From: an uncultured Verrucomicrobiales bacterium | GTDB taxonomy: Bacteria > Verrucomicrobiota > Verrucomicrobiia > Verrucomicrobiales > Akkermansiaceae | Direction: 5' to 3' | NCBI GenBank assembly: GCA_937944055.1 | Contig: CALDZJ010000078.1 | Coordinates: 1-64,000, forward strand | DNA length: 64,000 nucleotides | Part shown: positions 1-9,555 of the stretch, piece after piece | Layout: each line of letters starts with the position of its first letter | Position numbering within the stretch: position 1 is the stretch's first letter | Translations under genes and position numbers: made by a program | Notes under the pieces: generated by a model | What the model saw: the letters and a program-made list of their open reading frames with translations, nothing else | Told to the model about the DNA's origin: nothing | The model's database searches: none

Positions 1-150
1 GTCCTCCAAGGAGGTAAATTTGCCGACTTCATCGATGCCCATACCGAACTCTTCGACTACATCGAGAGCTACTACAATCATCACCGGAAACACTCCTCAA
101 TTGGCTATAAAACTCCGGTCCAATTCGAAAACCTCTACTACAAAAACTAA
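1..150 (+). CDS. IS3-family transposase (OrfB), C-terminal fragment, truncated by window start
   Basis: Frame 1 reads ...FIDAHTELFDYIESYYNHHRKHSSIGYKTPVQFENLYYKN*, the typical IS3-group integrase-core C-terminus (YNxxRxHSSIGYKTPxxFE). Confidence 0.85.
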   Translation, partial: VLQGGKFADFIDAHTELFDYIESYYNHHRKHSSIGYKTPVQFENLYYKN

Positions 151-183
151 CCAACAAGTGGTCCAGAAAATCCTTGCACCTCA
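1..183 (+). mobile_element. Right end of an IS3-family element (left part outside the window)
   Basis: Transposase C-terminus followed by ccaacaagtggtccagaaaatccttgcacctca, which could be a terminal inverted repeat ending in ..CA; the partner repeat is not visible. Confidence 0.5.
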
Positions 184-205
184 AAAGTCCCAGCTCCAGA
201 CCTGA

Positions 206-853
<648 letters not shown>

Positions 854-890
854 AAAAAACAGCCCGCCAAGAAAAGGCCCTGCCACCTGC

Positions 891-923
891 ACCACCATCG
901 ACTCAAAGATGGTGGTTTTTTTT
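891..923 (+). terminator. Rho-independent terminator downstream of glnB
   Basis: accaccatc-N8-gatggtggt perfect 9-bp stem followed by a T run. Confidence 0.9.
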
Positions 924-962
924 GCTCTGATGACCTGCTCTGATGATCTCTAGTCTTGGGGC

Positions 963-997
963 AGAAAAAGAGCGGTAAGGTCACCCCTACCGCTCTT
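963..997 (-). terminator. Terminator for the sigma factor gene
   Basis: Minus strand aagagcggtagg..ccttaccgctcttttt: stem with one bulge then T5. Confidence 0.75.
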
Positions 998-1039
998 CAC
1001 ACCTACGATCCCAATCGCAATGGATTGTGTTATCTAACC

Positions 1040-1975
1040 TTAGGATGCCTTTCTCGAGAGAAAGTCCTCCGCTGGCTCCTCCCTTTTTCGCAAAGTTTTA
1101 CGCATCTTATCAAGCGCAATGTTCTGTAATTGACGAATTCTTTCGCGCGTCACGCCAAATTCCACCCCGACTTCCTCTAAAGTCATTGGCGTTTTCCCAT
1201 CGAGACCGAAACGGTCCCCGATGATTTTGGCCTCTCTCTCGTCCAAAATTTCCATAAGATCGTCTAACTGATGGTACATATTCTTCTCTGAAAGCGCATC
1301 AAAGGGGTTGACGGCATGCTCGTCACCAATGATTTCAGAGAAATCTGAGCTATCCTCATCACCAATCGGAGCATCCAGTGAAGTCGGACGGAGCGAGGCC
1401 CGCTTCAGGAGCCTTAACTTCCGAACCGGAATCCCAGTTTCTTCCGCAATTTCCTCACTGGTCGGTTCACGACCGTATGATTCGGCCAAAATACTCGTGA
1501 TTCGCCGTAACTTCGCGATCTTATCTACCATGTGAACCGGGAGGCGAATCGTCTTACTTTGGTTAGCGAGAGCGCGCTTGATCGATTGCTTAATCCACCA
1601 GGAACCGTAAGTAGAAAGCTTACCGCCCTTGCTTGGGTCAAAGCGTTCTACCGCCTTCATCAGGCCGATATTTCCCTCAGACACTAAATCTGCTAACGGG
1701 AGTCCGTAGTGGGCGTAGTCTTGTGCAATTTTCACCACGAGGCGGAGATTGGCCTTAATCATGGTCATTCGTGCTTCCTTATCACCGCTCTGGATTTTTT
1801 GAGCTAGATCGGTCTCTTCCTCTGGAGTGAGGAGCGGGCAGTCACTAATTTCCCGCATGTAAAGTTGTAAACTATGATTCGCATCATAACGCGACACGGT
1901 AGGATTAGGGGGTGTGGGAGCAGTGTTCATGGTGTGTTTCTGGGGTTCAGAGTTCTTCAAAAGCGCTTTGTGCAT
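1040..1975 (-). CDS. RNA polymerase sigma-70 family factor (RpoD/group 2 type; lacks region 1.1)
   Basis: YMREISDCPLLTPEEE (region 1.2), NLRLVVKIAQDYAHYGLPLADLVSEGNIGLMKAVERFDP...STYGSWWIKQSI (region 2), GVTRERIRQLQ (4.2). An internal ATG at about 1930 is an alternative start. Confidence 0.93.
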   Translation of the reverse strand: MHKALLKNSEPQKHTMNTAPTPPNPTVSRYDANHSLQLYMREISDCPLLTPEEETDLAQKIQSGDKEARMTMIKANLRLVVKIAQDYAHYGLPLADLVSEGNIGLMKAVERFDPSKGGKLSTYGSWWIKQSIKRALANQSKTIRLPVHMVDKIAKLRRITSILAESYGREPTSEEIAEETGIPVRKLRLLKRASLRPTSLDAPIGDEDSSDFSEIIGDEHAVNPFDALSEKNMYHQLDDLMEILDEREAKIIGDRFGLDGKTPMTLEEVGVEFGVTRERIRQLQNIALDKMRKTLRKREEPAEDFLSRKAS

Positions 1976-2560
1976 TCAACGTAATCACAATGTATGCGCG
2001 ATTGACTACCAATCAGACGGTCGAGCCTCTCAAAAAATTCCCCTAATTCGAAAAAAAAATCCCTTTTTAAAGTCTTCAAAGCCTTAAGCCTTGGTCGAAA
2101 AACCCTTAGAGCGGAAAAAAAATGGGAATTCAGACCGTCCTGTGCGAATTTAAGCTCCTTTGTGCCTTTCTAAAGTCCCCGATTCCTCCCTCACTTCCCT
2201 CTCAAGCCTGCCTCTGAGAAAGTGAAACAAAGCATCGAGGAAACGGCAAGTTCACCTCGAGCATCATCAAGCATCGTCGAGCAGACGCTTCCGGGGCACG
2301 GGGCTTCATTTCAACGAGCTCGGTTCAAGGATCTCTGGCCCGGATCTTTGAGACACTCGCCCGATTACCCTCGCTCCTTCGGGGGAAAATTCTCTCGCTG
2401 GGGTGCTTCCGCCTCAGGAGGCTTGCCTATCTCTATGCTTCGCGACAGCTCGTGGATGCGCGTCTGGTCATCCCGCTAATGAAATTTCCCTCCTTTACTG
2501 AGCCCATAGACTCATAAGGAACATGAACCCCTGAGTAACTGACGGCCCTGCCGGGCGCAG

Positions 2561-2600
2561 CAAAAAAACGACCGATCCCCGGAGAGGAATCGGTCGTTTG
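2561..2600 (-). terminator. Terminator downstream of rplQ
   Basis: Minus strand aaacgaccgat-loop-atcggtcgtttttttg: 11-bp stem plus T7. Confidence 0.9.
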
Positions 2601-2628
2601 ATAGTTCTTTTTCTAGAGAGCCCGCAGA

Positions 2629-3042
2629 TTATTCCGCAGTCTCTTCAGCAGTATCCTCGATGTCCGCGTCACTGACGAGGTTCTCAAGGTCAACCCACTC
2701 GATGTATGCCATCGGTGCGGCATCACTCGTCCGTGGTCCAAGCTTCGTGATCCGGCAGTAGCCACCTGGGCGATCAGCAACCTCAGGAGCGACAATGTCA
2801 AAGAGACGTTTCACGCTGGAAGCTTGGCGTAAGAAGCGGAAGGCCATACGGCGAGCATGCACTCCGTCTTCTTTTTTGGTTAAGGTGATCAGCTTCTCTA
2901 CGATGGGGCGGAGAGCCTTGGCCTTAGCTACGGTGGTGCGGATGCGACCATGCTCGATCAGAGCACAGGCCTGGTTCGCAAGCAGAGAACGGCGGTGGCC
3001 GTCTTTGCGCTGGAGTCTAACTGTTTTACGACGATGTCTCAT
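2629..3042 (-). CDS. rplQ: 50S ribosomal protein L17
   Basis: MRHRRKTVRLQRKDGHRRSLLANQACALIEHGRIRTTVAKAKALRPIVEKLITL. Confidence 0.96.
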   Translation of the reverse strand: MRHRRKTVRLQRKDGHRRSLLANQACALIEHGRIRTTVAKAKALRPIVEKLITLTKKEDGVHARRMAFRFLRQASSVKRLFDIVAPEVADRPGGYCRITKLGPRTSDAAPMAYIEWVDLENLVSDADIEDTAEETAE

Positions 3043-3084
3043 CAGATTATTTCTTTCTTAAAGTGTAGGTTTATGAGCGACCTT

Positions 3085-4203
3085 TTATTGGTCGAGGTTT
3101 TGAGCGATGAGATCAGCAAGACCGACGGGTGCTTCCTCTTCCACTCCGAGACGTGGAGCAGCCGGAGCACCGAGAGCAGGTCCCGTGAGCAATGATGGGT
3201 CAAGATTCATACCAAGGCCCAGACCAAGCTCCTGAAGCTTGTCCTTAATCTCGTTCAGAGACTTCTTACCAAAGTTACGATACTTGAGCATCTCAGCCTC
3301 CGTTTTAAGGGCAAGTTGGCCGACGGAAGTGATATTGGCGTTGTTCAGGCAGTTTGCGGCACGCACGGAAAGCTCAATCTCGTTAACACTCATGTTAAGG
3401 AGTTTCTTAAGGGCGGCATTTTCCTCGGACTGCTCGGCAGGAGCTTCCTCGAAGCCGACGGCATCATCGTCATAGTTGACGAAGACATCAAGGTGGTGAC
3501 GAAGAATCGCGGAGGCTTGTAGAAGCGCATCGTGCGGCTCGATCCGGCCATCAGTCCAGATATCGAGGATGACCTTATCGAAGTCCGTCATTTGACCGAC
3601 CCGAGTGGCACCTACCGAATACTTCACGCGGGAAACTGGTGAGAAAATGGAGTCAATCGCGATGACGCCGATCGGTGCGCCCTCGCGCTTATTCTCATCA
3701 CCCGTCTTGAAGCCACGGCCCACTTGGACCTCAATCTCGGCATCAAATTTCACCTTCTTATCGAGGGTGCAGATGACCTGGTCTTTATTGACAACCTCGT
3801 AGATATTGTCGTCTTGAATATCACCAGCGGTCACCACGCCAGACTTCTCAACCTTGAGGCTGAGAACGCGGGGCTCCTTCGCATGCGCGATAAATTTGAC
3901 CTTCTTCAAGTTGAGGACAATGTCGGTGACATCCTCGATGACTCCGGGGAGAGTCGCAAATTCGTGTTGAACGCCAGCAATGCGCACCGAGGTGATGGCA
4001 GCGCCTTCCAAGGAGGAGAGGAGCACGCGGCGCAATGAGTTCCCGATGGTGTGACCGAATCCCTGCTCGAATGGCTCGGCAGTGAATTGGGCATAAGTAT
4101 CGGTGGCGGTATCCTCATCTTTAATGAGGCGGCTGGGGAGCTCGAAGCGGTTCAGTTTTACTGGGCCTTCTTTCTCTTCAACTTCGGTAGTTTCTTCTGA
4201 CAT
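3085..4203 (-). CDS. rpoA: DNA-directed RNA polymerase subunit alpha
   Basis: EQGFGHTIGNSLRRVLLSSLEGAAITSVRI N-terminal domain; ELSVRAANCLNNANITSVGQL...KYRNFGKKSLNEIKDKL C-terminal domain. Confidence 0.97.
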   Translation of the reverse strand: MSEETTEVEEKEGPVKLNRFELPSRLIKDEDTATDTYAQFTAEPFEQGFGHTIGNSLRRVLLSSLEGAAITSVRIAGVQHEFATLPGVIEDVTDIVLNLKKVKFIAHAKEPRVLSLKVEKSGVVTAGDIQDDNIYEVVNKDQVICTLDKKVKFDAEIEVQVGRGFKTGDENKREGAPIGVIAIDSIFSPVSRVKYSVGATRVGQMTDFDKVILDIWTDGRIEPHDALLQASAILRHHLDVFVNYDDDAVGFEEAPAEQSEENAALKKLLNMSVNEIELSVRAANCLNNANITSVGQLALKTEAEMLKYRNFGKKSLNEIKDKLQELGLGLGMNLDPSLLTGPALGAPAAPRLGVEEEAPVGLADLIAQNLDQ

Positions 4204-4431
4204 GGTATTGGATCGTTGCCGGGTTTCCCTCTTGCGAGCAAGTTACCCATTCGGGGAACTACAGAGGACCTACGGCGATTTCAAAAAGCTCGCTGGGGGC
4301 GGAAAGAACCAGCTTCAAAGGGTCGATGCAATCCTTTTCTCTTTCGAAATCCGAAAGATTTTTGCCCTGCGCTTCGATTTCCGGGTGTAATTGTCAAAAG
4401 CTGGACTATCTATGCGCAGAGATGAGCTATT

Positions 4432-4692
4432 ATGAAGTCCCGTAAGAATTTGACCCGCTTCACTTACGAAACCGCCGCATTTGAGGGCTGGCGCCTCTGC
4501 GTAAGTCGCTCAGGTACGACATTTACTAAGTATTTCTCTGACAAAAAACACGGCAGTGAGAAAAAAGCTCTCAAAGCTGCTGAGGAGACAAAGATGAGGC
4601 TACTCAAAATCGTGGATCACTCCCGCCGCGTGAATGGCAAGCTGAGCAAAACGACCATCGAGAAGATCCATAAACTTCTGGAAGCCTCCTGA
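4432..4692 (+). CDS. Small AP2-like DNA-binding domain protein (putative)
   Basis: FEGWRLCVSRSGTTFTKYFSDKKHGSEKKALKAAEETKMRLLKI resembles bacterial AP2-like modules (GWRVxIxRxGxxYxKYFSDxKYGGxEKALxAA); family call by pattern only. Confidence 0.6.
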   Translation: MKSRKNLTRFTYETAAFEGWRLCVSRSGTTFTKYFSDKKHGSEKKALKAAEETKMRLLKIVDHSRRVNGKLSKTTIEKIHKLLEAS

Positions 4693-4704
4693 CCTCAGCA
4701 CTTT

Positions 4705-6102
4705 ATGCCCGATCGAGCCTCCCCCAATTCTTTTTCTCGCGCCATTCATTGGTTCCGCCGTGACCTCCGCCTCACCGATAATACTTCGCTGCGAGAGGCA
4801 CAAGCTCGCGCTGATGAGGTGATTCCTCTCTACATTCTGAGTGACTGGACTCAGGACCATCTTTGGACGGGCGAAAAGCGACAAAAGTTCCTCTGCGAAT
4901 GCTTGTCCTCGCTTTCGGCAAATTTCGCCCACCTCGGCGCTGCTCTCATTATCCGACAAGGTGAGGCGGTCAGCGAGCTGCTCAAGCTCGTGGAAGAATC
5001 CGGAGCCGAGGCCATTTTCCTGAATGAAGATGTCGATCCCTTTGGTCAGGCGATCGAGGCTAAGCTGAAGCAAAAATCCCCGGTCCCCGTTTTCAGCCAT
5101 CAAGATGCCGCCCTGCACGGCGTCAGCGAGGTTCTCAAGGGCGATGGCACGCCCTACCGCGTTTACACCCCATTTTCGAAGCGCTGGCTACCTCTTAAGA
5201 AAGCGAAGGCGGAGGGCAGTCCAAAATCGTTCAAATCCCCCACAAACATCCCCTCGCTCCCATTGCCGAGCCTTGCCACTTGGGGCTTGGAATCGAGCTC
5301 TTGCGAGACTCTACCAGGCGGAGAAAAGGCAGCCCGTGCTCGCTTGAAAGAAGCCTTATCGAACAGAATTTCTGATTACGACGGGACTCGGGACATCCCT
5401 TCCCTTCCCGGAACGAGCCGCCTTTCCCAAGATCTCCGCTGGGGGACTCTCTCCGTGCGAGAACTCTACCAAAAGGCCCAACACTGTGGTTCTGAGCAAT
5501 ACCTCAAGGAACTAGCGTGGCGGGAATTTTATTTTCAAATTCTCCACCATTTCCCAGACGTCTTAGAGCTGGAGTTCAATGCTGATTGGCGGGGGCTCCC
5601 TTGGGATGAGCCTGCCGAGCAGTTCGAGGCTTGGAAAAGTGGGCAGACCGGCTTTCCCATCATCGACGCTGGGATCCGGGAACTTTTACAGAGCGGATTC
5701 ATGCACAATCGCGTCCGCATGATCGTGGCAATGTTTCTCACGAAAGACCTGCATCTCGACTGGCGGCTTGGTGAGCAATTTTTTGCCCAACACTTGCTCG
5801 ATGGTGAGATTGCCTCGAACAATGGCGGCTGGCAATGGAGTGCCGGAACTGGAGCAGATGCCGCCCCGTATTTCCGGATTCAAAACCCCTGGGCTCAGAC
5901 AAAGCGCTTCGATCCACAGGGCATTTACATCAAGCGCTGGGTCCCGGAGCTCGCGGAGATTGACCCTAAGCTTTTTCTCGCTCCACCTCCTGAGGGGCAA
6001 GCGCTTGCCAAAGGCTACCCCTCGCCCATCGTGGACCACGGTGACGAGCGAAAGCGAACGCTCGCGATCTTCAAAAAACACCGCGAGAACAAAGGCGCTT
6101 AA
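4705..6102 (+). CDS. phrB: Deoxyribodipyrimidine photolyase
   Basis: IHWFRRDLRLTDNTSL; ELAWREFYFQILHHFP; GFPIIDAGIRELLQSGFMHNRVRMIVAMFLTKDLHLDWRLGEQFFAQHLLDGEIASNNGGWQWSAGTG. Confidence 0.95.
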   Translation: MPDRASPNSFSRAIHWFRRDLRLTDNTSLREAQARADEVIPLYILSDWTQDHLWTGEKRQKFLCECLSSLSANFAHLGAALIIRQGEAVSELLKLVEESGAEAIFLNEDVDPFGQAIEAKLKQKSPVPVFSHQDAALHGVSEVLKGDGTPYRVYTPFSKRWLPLKKAKAEGSPKSFKSPTNIPSLPLPSLATWGLESSSCETLPGGEKAARARLKEALSNRISDYDGTRDIPSLPGTSRLSQDLRWGTLSVRELYQKAQHCGSEQYLKELAWREFYFQILHHFPDVLELEFNADWRGLPWDEPAEQFEAWKSGQTGFPIIDAGIRELLQSGFMHNRVRMIVAMFLTKDLHLDWRLGEQFFAQHLLDGEIASNNGGWQWSAGTGADAAPYFRIQNPWAQTKRFDPQGIYIKRWVPELAEIDPKLFLAPPPEGQALAKGYPSPIVDHGDERKRTLAIFKKHRENKGA

Positions 6103-6177
6103 AGGAAGCTCCCCACTCCCGTTCTTGCCCGCCGCCCCCCTCGCCTGCGCTCTCTCTTCCGCCCCCTCTTTCGCTCT

Positions 6178-7173
6178 TTAAGGCTTTAGAGCGGTGAAGA
6201 CTTCCGCCAGCTCCTTTGCTGGGATCGCAAAGACCTCCACTCGATTCACCGCTGCGATGTTCATTCCTAAAAAGTGCCCATCTAGAGTGAAGAGAGGCCC
6301 CCCCATCATCCTCCGTGTCAGTGTCGTCTCGTGCTGGATGACCATTGGAAAACCACTCCTCCGCGCTGACTGCTGCGCGAGCCCTCCACTGAGCTGGTCA
6401 TTACGGTCCATCTCCTTCGGATAAAGCTTATGGCGCGCCACGAGCGTGATGGCCAAGTCGATCACTTCAGCCTCTCGCTTTACCTTCAGCTGAATGACCT
6501 CACCGACTCCTTTTCCGCTGAGGTATTTGATAAATTCCTCACGGTTTTCGATCTCAGCTCCATCGATCTCTCGCAAGACATCTCCTTCTTTCAGCCCGGC
6601 CTTTTCCGCCCCTGAGCCCTCTGAGACAGCACTCGCCACCAGTCCTTCTTCACTCACCTTTAAGGCCACGCCAAGCACCGCCGGACTCCCTCCGGGGATT
6701 TCCCGCTTATTCGCGCTGATCATCCCGACTCTCGGGCGGCGGAACCTCCTCTCGGCCGCCCCGTTCGAGACGATCCAAGTCCCATGGGCCAGATCCTCTG
6801 TGAAATCCATCGTCACTGGCCGCAGGTTCTCAGCCTCGATCTTCACCAAGACCAGATCCCACTGATCATTACGGGAAAGCAGCTTGGGTGAGCGGTATTT
6901 TTTAGCTCCCACTCGGACATAAAAATCCGCCACTTCATCGAGTTCACTCGCTTTGGTTAAAATGAGGCCATCTTCGCTCACGATCGTCCCAAAGAGAAAG
7001 GAACGTGATTCCTGGCTGTTGAAAAAAACGGCGCTACTTTCCTGCAATGAGACCTGCACCGGAGCGAGGGCTTTTTGAATCAAGGCCCCATTCTTACGGA
7101 GTTCTGATGGGAGTAAATTCGCGCTCAGCGGGAGAGCCAGAACGAAGCTTAAAATCAGGTAAATTCTCTTCAT
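6178..7173 (-). CDS. HtrA-like PDZ protein with degenerate catalytic triad (predicted inactive protease paralogue)
   Basis: Trypsin-like fold plus PDZ, but the His motif is LTKASE (not LTAAH) and the Ser motif is RMMGGPL (not GDSGGPL). Start taken at MKRIYLILSFVL, overlapping the upstream stop. Confidence 0.85.
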   Translation of the reverse strand: MKRIYLILSFVLALPLSANLLPSELRKNGALIQKALAPVQVSLQESSAVFFNSQESRSFLFGTIVSEDGLILTKASELDEVADFYVRVGAKKYRSPKLLSRNDQWDLVLVKIEAENLRPVTMDFTEDLAHGTWIVSNGAAERRFRRPRVGMISANKREIPGGSPAVLGVALKVSEEGLVASAVSEGSGAEKAGLKEGDVLREIDGAEIENREEFIKYLSGKGVGEVIQLKVKREAEVIDLAITLVARHKLYPKEMDRNDQLSGGLAQQSARRSGFPMVIQHETTLTRRMMGGPLFTLDGHFLGMNIAAVNRVEVFAIPAKELAEVFTALKP

Positions 7174-8147
7174 GGTCGTGCTCCTAGCTCTAGGGTTTTT
7201 TCCTGGGTTTCCTCGCCACTGATCCACTTAAGCGTCAGCTCCTCTCCGCTTCCCAGCTCCGCCAAACGAGCCGTCAACTTCTCCTCACTGGCCACCTCTC
7301 CATCGATCTCAATGATCCGGTCTCCCACTTTTAGTCCTGCTTTTTCAGCCACGCCCTCGGCAAAGAGTTCCTGCACCTCCAGCCCCCCGTCCGCCGAATC
7401 CCTCGCTACTAATCCTAAGAAACCCGTGCCGGGCTCCACTTTTTGAGCAAAGCCCCCTTCCCCAATAAAATCACCTTTTTTGAGCTCCTCCCAATGAGCC
7501 TGAAACTCGCGAATCGGTACGTGCAAGCTTTGCTCACGAGAGGTCCCCACGCGACTGTGAATCCCCACTAATTCCCCCTCCATATTAAAGAGCGGCCCCC
7601 CAGAATCTCCGCCGATGAGCATGCAATCGGACTGGATGGTCGAGTTCTCCTGCTTCACAAGGCGGCCTACTCGCACATTCACCCCCCTTTTCTTATCAAA
7701 GCCTCCCGAGTGACCGAGCGAAAAAACCCAGTCCCCCAAGATCGTAGAATCCTCCAAGTCGACTTCCACATAAGGAAAAGGCCCGTCATCGATGATTTGT
7801 AACATTGCCGAATCTGTCTCCGAATTCAGCCCGAGCGAGCGCCCCCTCAGCTCACGGCCATCCTCCATAATGACTTTGACTTCCTCATCAACCTTCGCGG
7901 TAACATGAGCCGCAGTGAGCACTAAACCTTCCTCACTAATGATGACCGCACTCCCAGAGCCCTCACCCATTTGCAGACAGACCGTGGCCGCACGGGCCCG
8001 CTCTAAATGGGATTGCAGAGCGCCCTGAATCGCACGCAAATCTTCCAGATTCCGGGGGATTTTTTGCTCATTCAGCGAGAGCCGCTCAGCCCCCATCGAA
8101 GGAGGAAACAGCAATAAGCCTAGCATCCACAAGCCTCTCAATTTCAT
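7170..8147 (-). CDS. HtrA/Deg-like trypsin-PDZ serine protease (triad intact)
   Basis: GLVLTAAHV, TDSAMLQI, GGDSGGPLF, and C-terminal PDZ (AEKAGLKVGDRIIEIDG). Start at MKLRGLWMLGLLLF signal peptide. Confidence 0.9.
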   Translation of the reverse strand: MKLRGLWMLGLLLFPPSMGAERLSLNEQKIPRNLEDLRAIQGALQSHLERARAATVCLQMGEGSGSAVIISEEGLVLTAAHVTAKVDEEVKVIMEDGRELRGRSLGLNSETDSAMLQIIDDGPFPYVEVDLEDSTILGDWVFSLGHSGGFDKKRGVNVRVGRLVKQENSTIQSDCMLIGGDSGGPLFNMEGELVGIHSRVGTSREQSLHVPIREFQAHWEELKKGDFIGEGGFAQKVEPGTGFLGLVARDSADGGLEVQELFAEGVAEKAGLKVGDRIIEIDGEVASEEKLTARLAELGSGEELTLKWISGEETQEKTLELGARP

Positions 8148-8269
8148 GATCATAAAATAAGGCGAATCGTCCGTCATGGCAACGGACAAAGGTGTAAATG
8201 AAGCGCAAACGAGGCGCAAATGACGAGGTGAGGGGGAAGCTTCGCTAAAAAATCACGCAGCCAGAAGGA

Positions 8270-8343
8270 GAATCAAAAAGGAAAGGCCCGGCTAACGCTC
8301 ACAGGAACCCCCGAACCTGTATAGGATGAACAGCCAGCCGGAC
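8270..8343 (-). terminator. Structured hairpin / possible terminator or small RNA
   Basis: Minus strand GGTCCGGCT...AGCCGGGCC 9-bp outer stem (one G-U), inner ACAGG/CCTGT stem with G-rich loop, then TTTCCTTTTTG. Confidence 0.5.
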
Positions 8344-8439
8344 CTAAAACAAAAATATTAAAATTCGATACCGCTAGATGGCCCAATCAGAGGATTCTTA
8401 CAAGAACAAATCCCCTCGTTCACAAAAAGTCTAAGTGAT

Positions 8440-9555
8440 TCACATCTTTTCTAAATAATCAGGAACATCACTTTTCTGGCGAGCCGGAGGCAGCTCGCCG
8501 GACGAGAAGGAAATGACCCCGCCCACTCCGGGAGCATGAGGAGCCTCTAAAAGGAGATTCCCCTGAGCATCGGGAAAGATATATACTCGCTTTCGCTCAG
8601 CGATAAGCCGCCCAAGGTAACCCAGCAGGGTCGCCAGAAAAAGAAGCCCAAGAATCATCAGCGAATAATACAAAGCCGCATTTTGTTTGAGCTTCGCCCA
8701 GGGACTGAGATTTTCTGAGGAGGCGCTCTGAGTCTCGGGATAAATAAATGGATTTCTCGAAGAAATTCCCTTTCCGCCGCGAGCCACCACCTTTTCTAAC
8801 CAATAAAGGCGGATCGAAAGCTGGATCGAGAAGCTATCGAGCTGGGAAGAAGGGTCTGATTTTTCCAGAGCTTCTTCCACCGCCATGCGTAGCACTTTTT
8901 CGCGCTCATCAATCGAGACCGATTCCGTAACCTTCTCTGAAAAGGCGAGCTGGGATTTCTCTGGCATTCCCAAGAAGTAAAAAACGACAGCCACCGGCTT
9001 ATCTTGATCGATGTGTGAACGCACCACGCTCCCGATCGACTCGCTGGGCGGGATCTCCTGCAACGAGTCGAAGAGGTAAATATAAAGATCAATTTCCGTA
9101 TCCCGAGCATGATAATTGAGAAAACTCTCCCGATCTCGGAACTCCTGAGTGGTCAGTAAATACTGGGGATCCGTGAGGTAACTTCTGGGCATCTCATGGA
9201 AATAAGGCGCGAAGAATTGCTCCTGAATCCTAGTCGACCATTCCTCATCCTCTGGATCGTCATCCGGTAAATCACGCACCGCTGGGTCGAGCTCGATCGG
9301 GGCCTCATTATCTGAATGTAGCAGTCTTAATGCGATGCTTCCCAGCAAGTCAGAGCCCGGAACGAAGTCACCGGATTCCAAGGCCTCTAAATCATCCTGC
9401 GTCCAGCTCGGCAGGATCAGCTCGGCAGGTTCTTCGAATTCCTCGAAACCGCCCACCGCATCATCATCATCATCTGCGGTCTGAAAAGACTGCCCGAGGA
9501 GAAAGTCCCCCCCAAGGCTTAAGCAAAAGATAAATATGACAACGACTTCCTTCAC
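8440..9555 (-). CDS. Hypothetical secreted/membrane protein (signal peptide, one C-terminal TM segment)
   Basis: N-terminal hydrophobic VVVIFIFCLSLGGDFLLG; TM SLMILGLLFLATLLGYLG; overlaps the upstream TPM-like gene by ATGA. Confidence 0.75.
   Translation of the reverse strand: MKEVVVIFIFCLSLGGDFLLGQSFQTADDDDDAVGGFEEFEEPAELILPSWTQDDLEALESGDFVPGSDLLGSIALRLLHSDNEAPIELDPAVRDLPDDDPEDEEWSTRIQEQFFAPYFHEMPRSYLTDPQYLLTTQEFRDRESFLNYHARDTEIDLYIYLFDSLQEIPPSESIGSVVRSHIDQDKPVAVVFYFLGMPEKSQLAFSEKVTESVSIDEREKVLRMAVEEALEKSDPSSQLDSFSIQLSIRLYWLEKVVARGGKGISSRNPFIYPETQSASSENLSPWAKLKQNAALYYSLMILGLLFLATLLGYLGRLIAERKRVYIFPDAQGNLLLEAPHAPGVGGVISFSSGELPPARQKSDVPDYLEKM

Noticed and set aside
2222-2479. 85-aa plus-strand ORF in the intergenic region between the sigma factor and rplQ
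   Set aside because: No recognisable motif and skewed Ser/Arg composition; likely spurious.
6103-6178. Strongly pyrimidine-rich tract between convergent phrB and the HtrA-like gene
   Set aside because: No stem or repeat structure could be supported; probably just compositional bias in a short intergenic gap.
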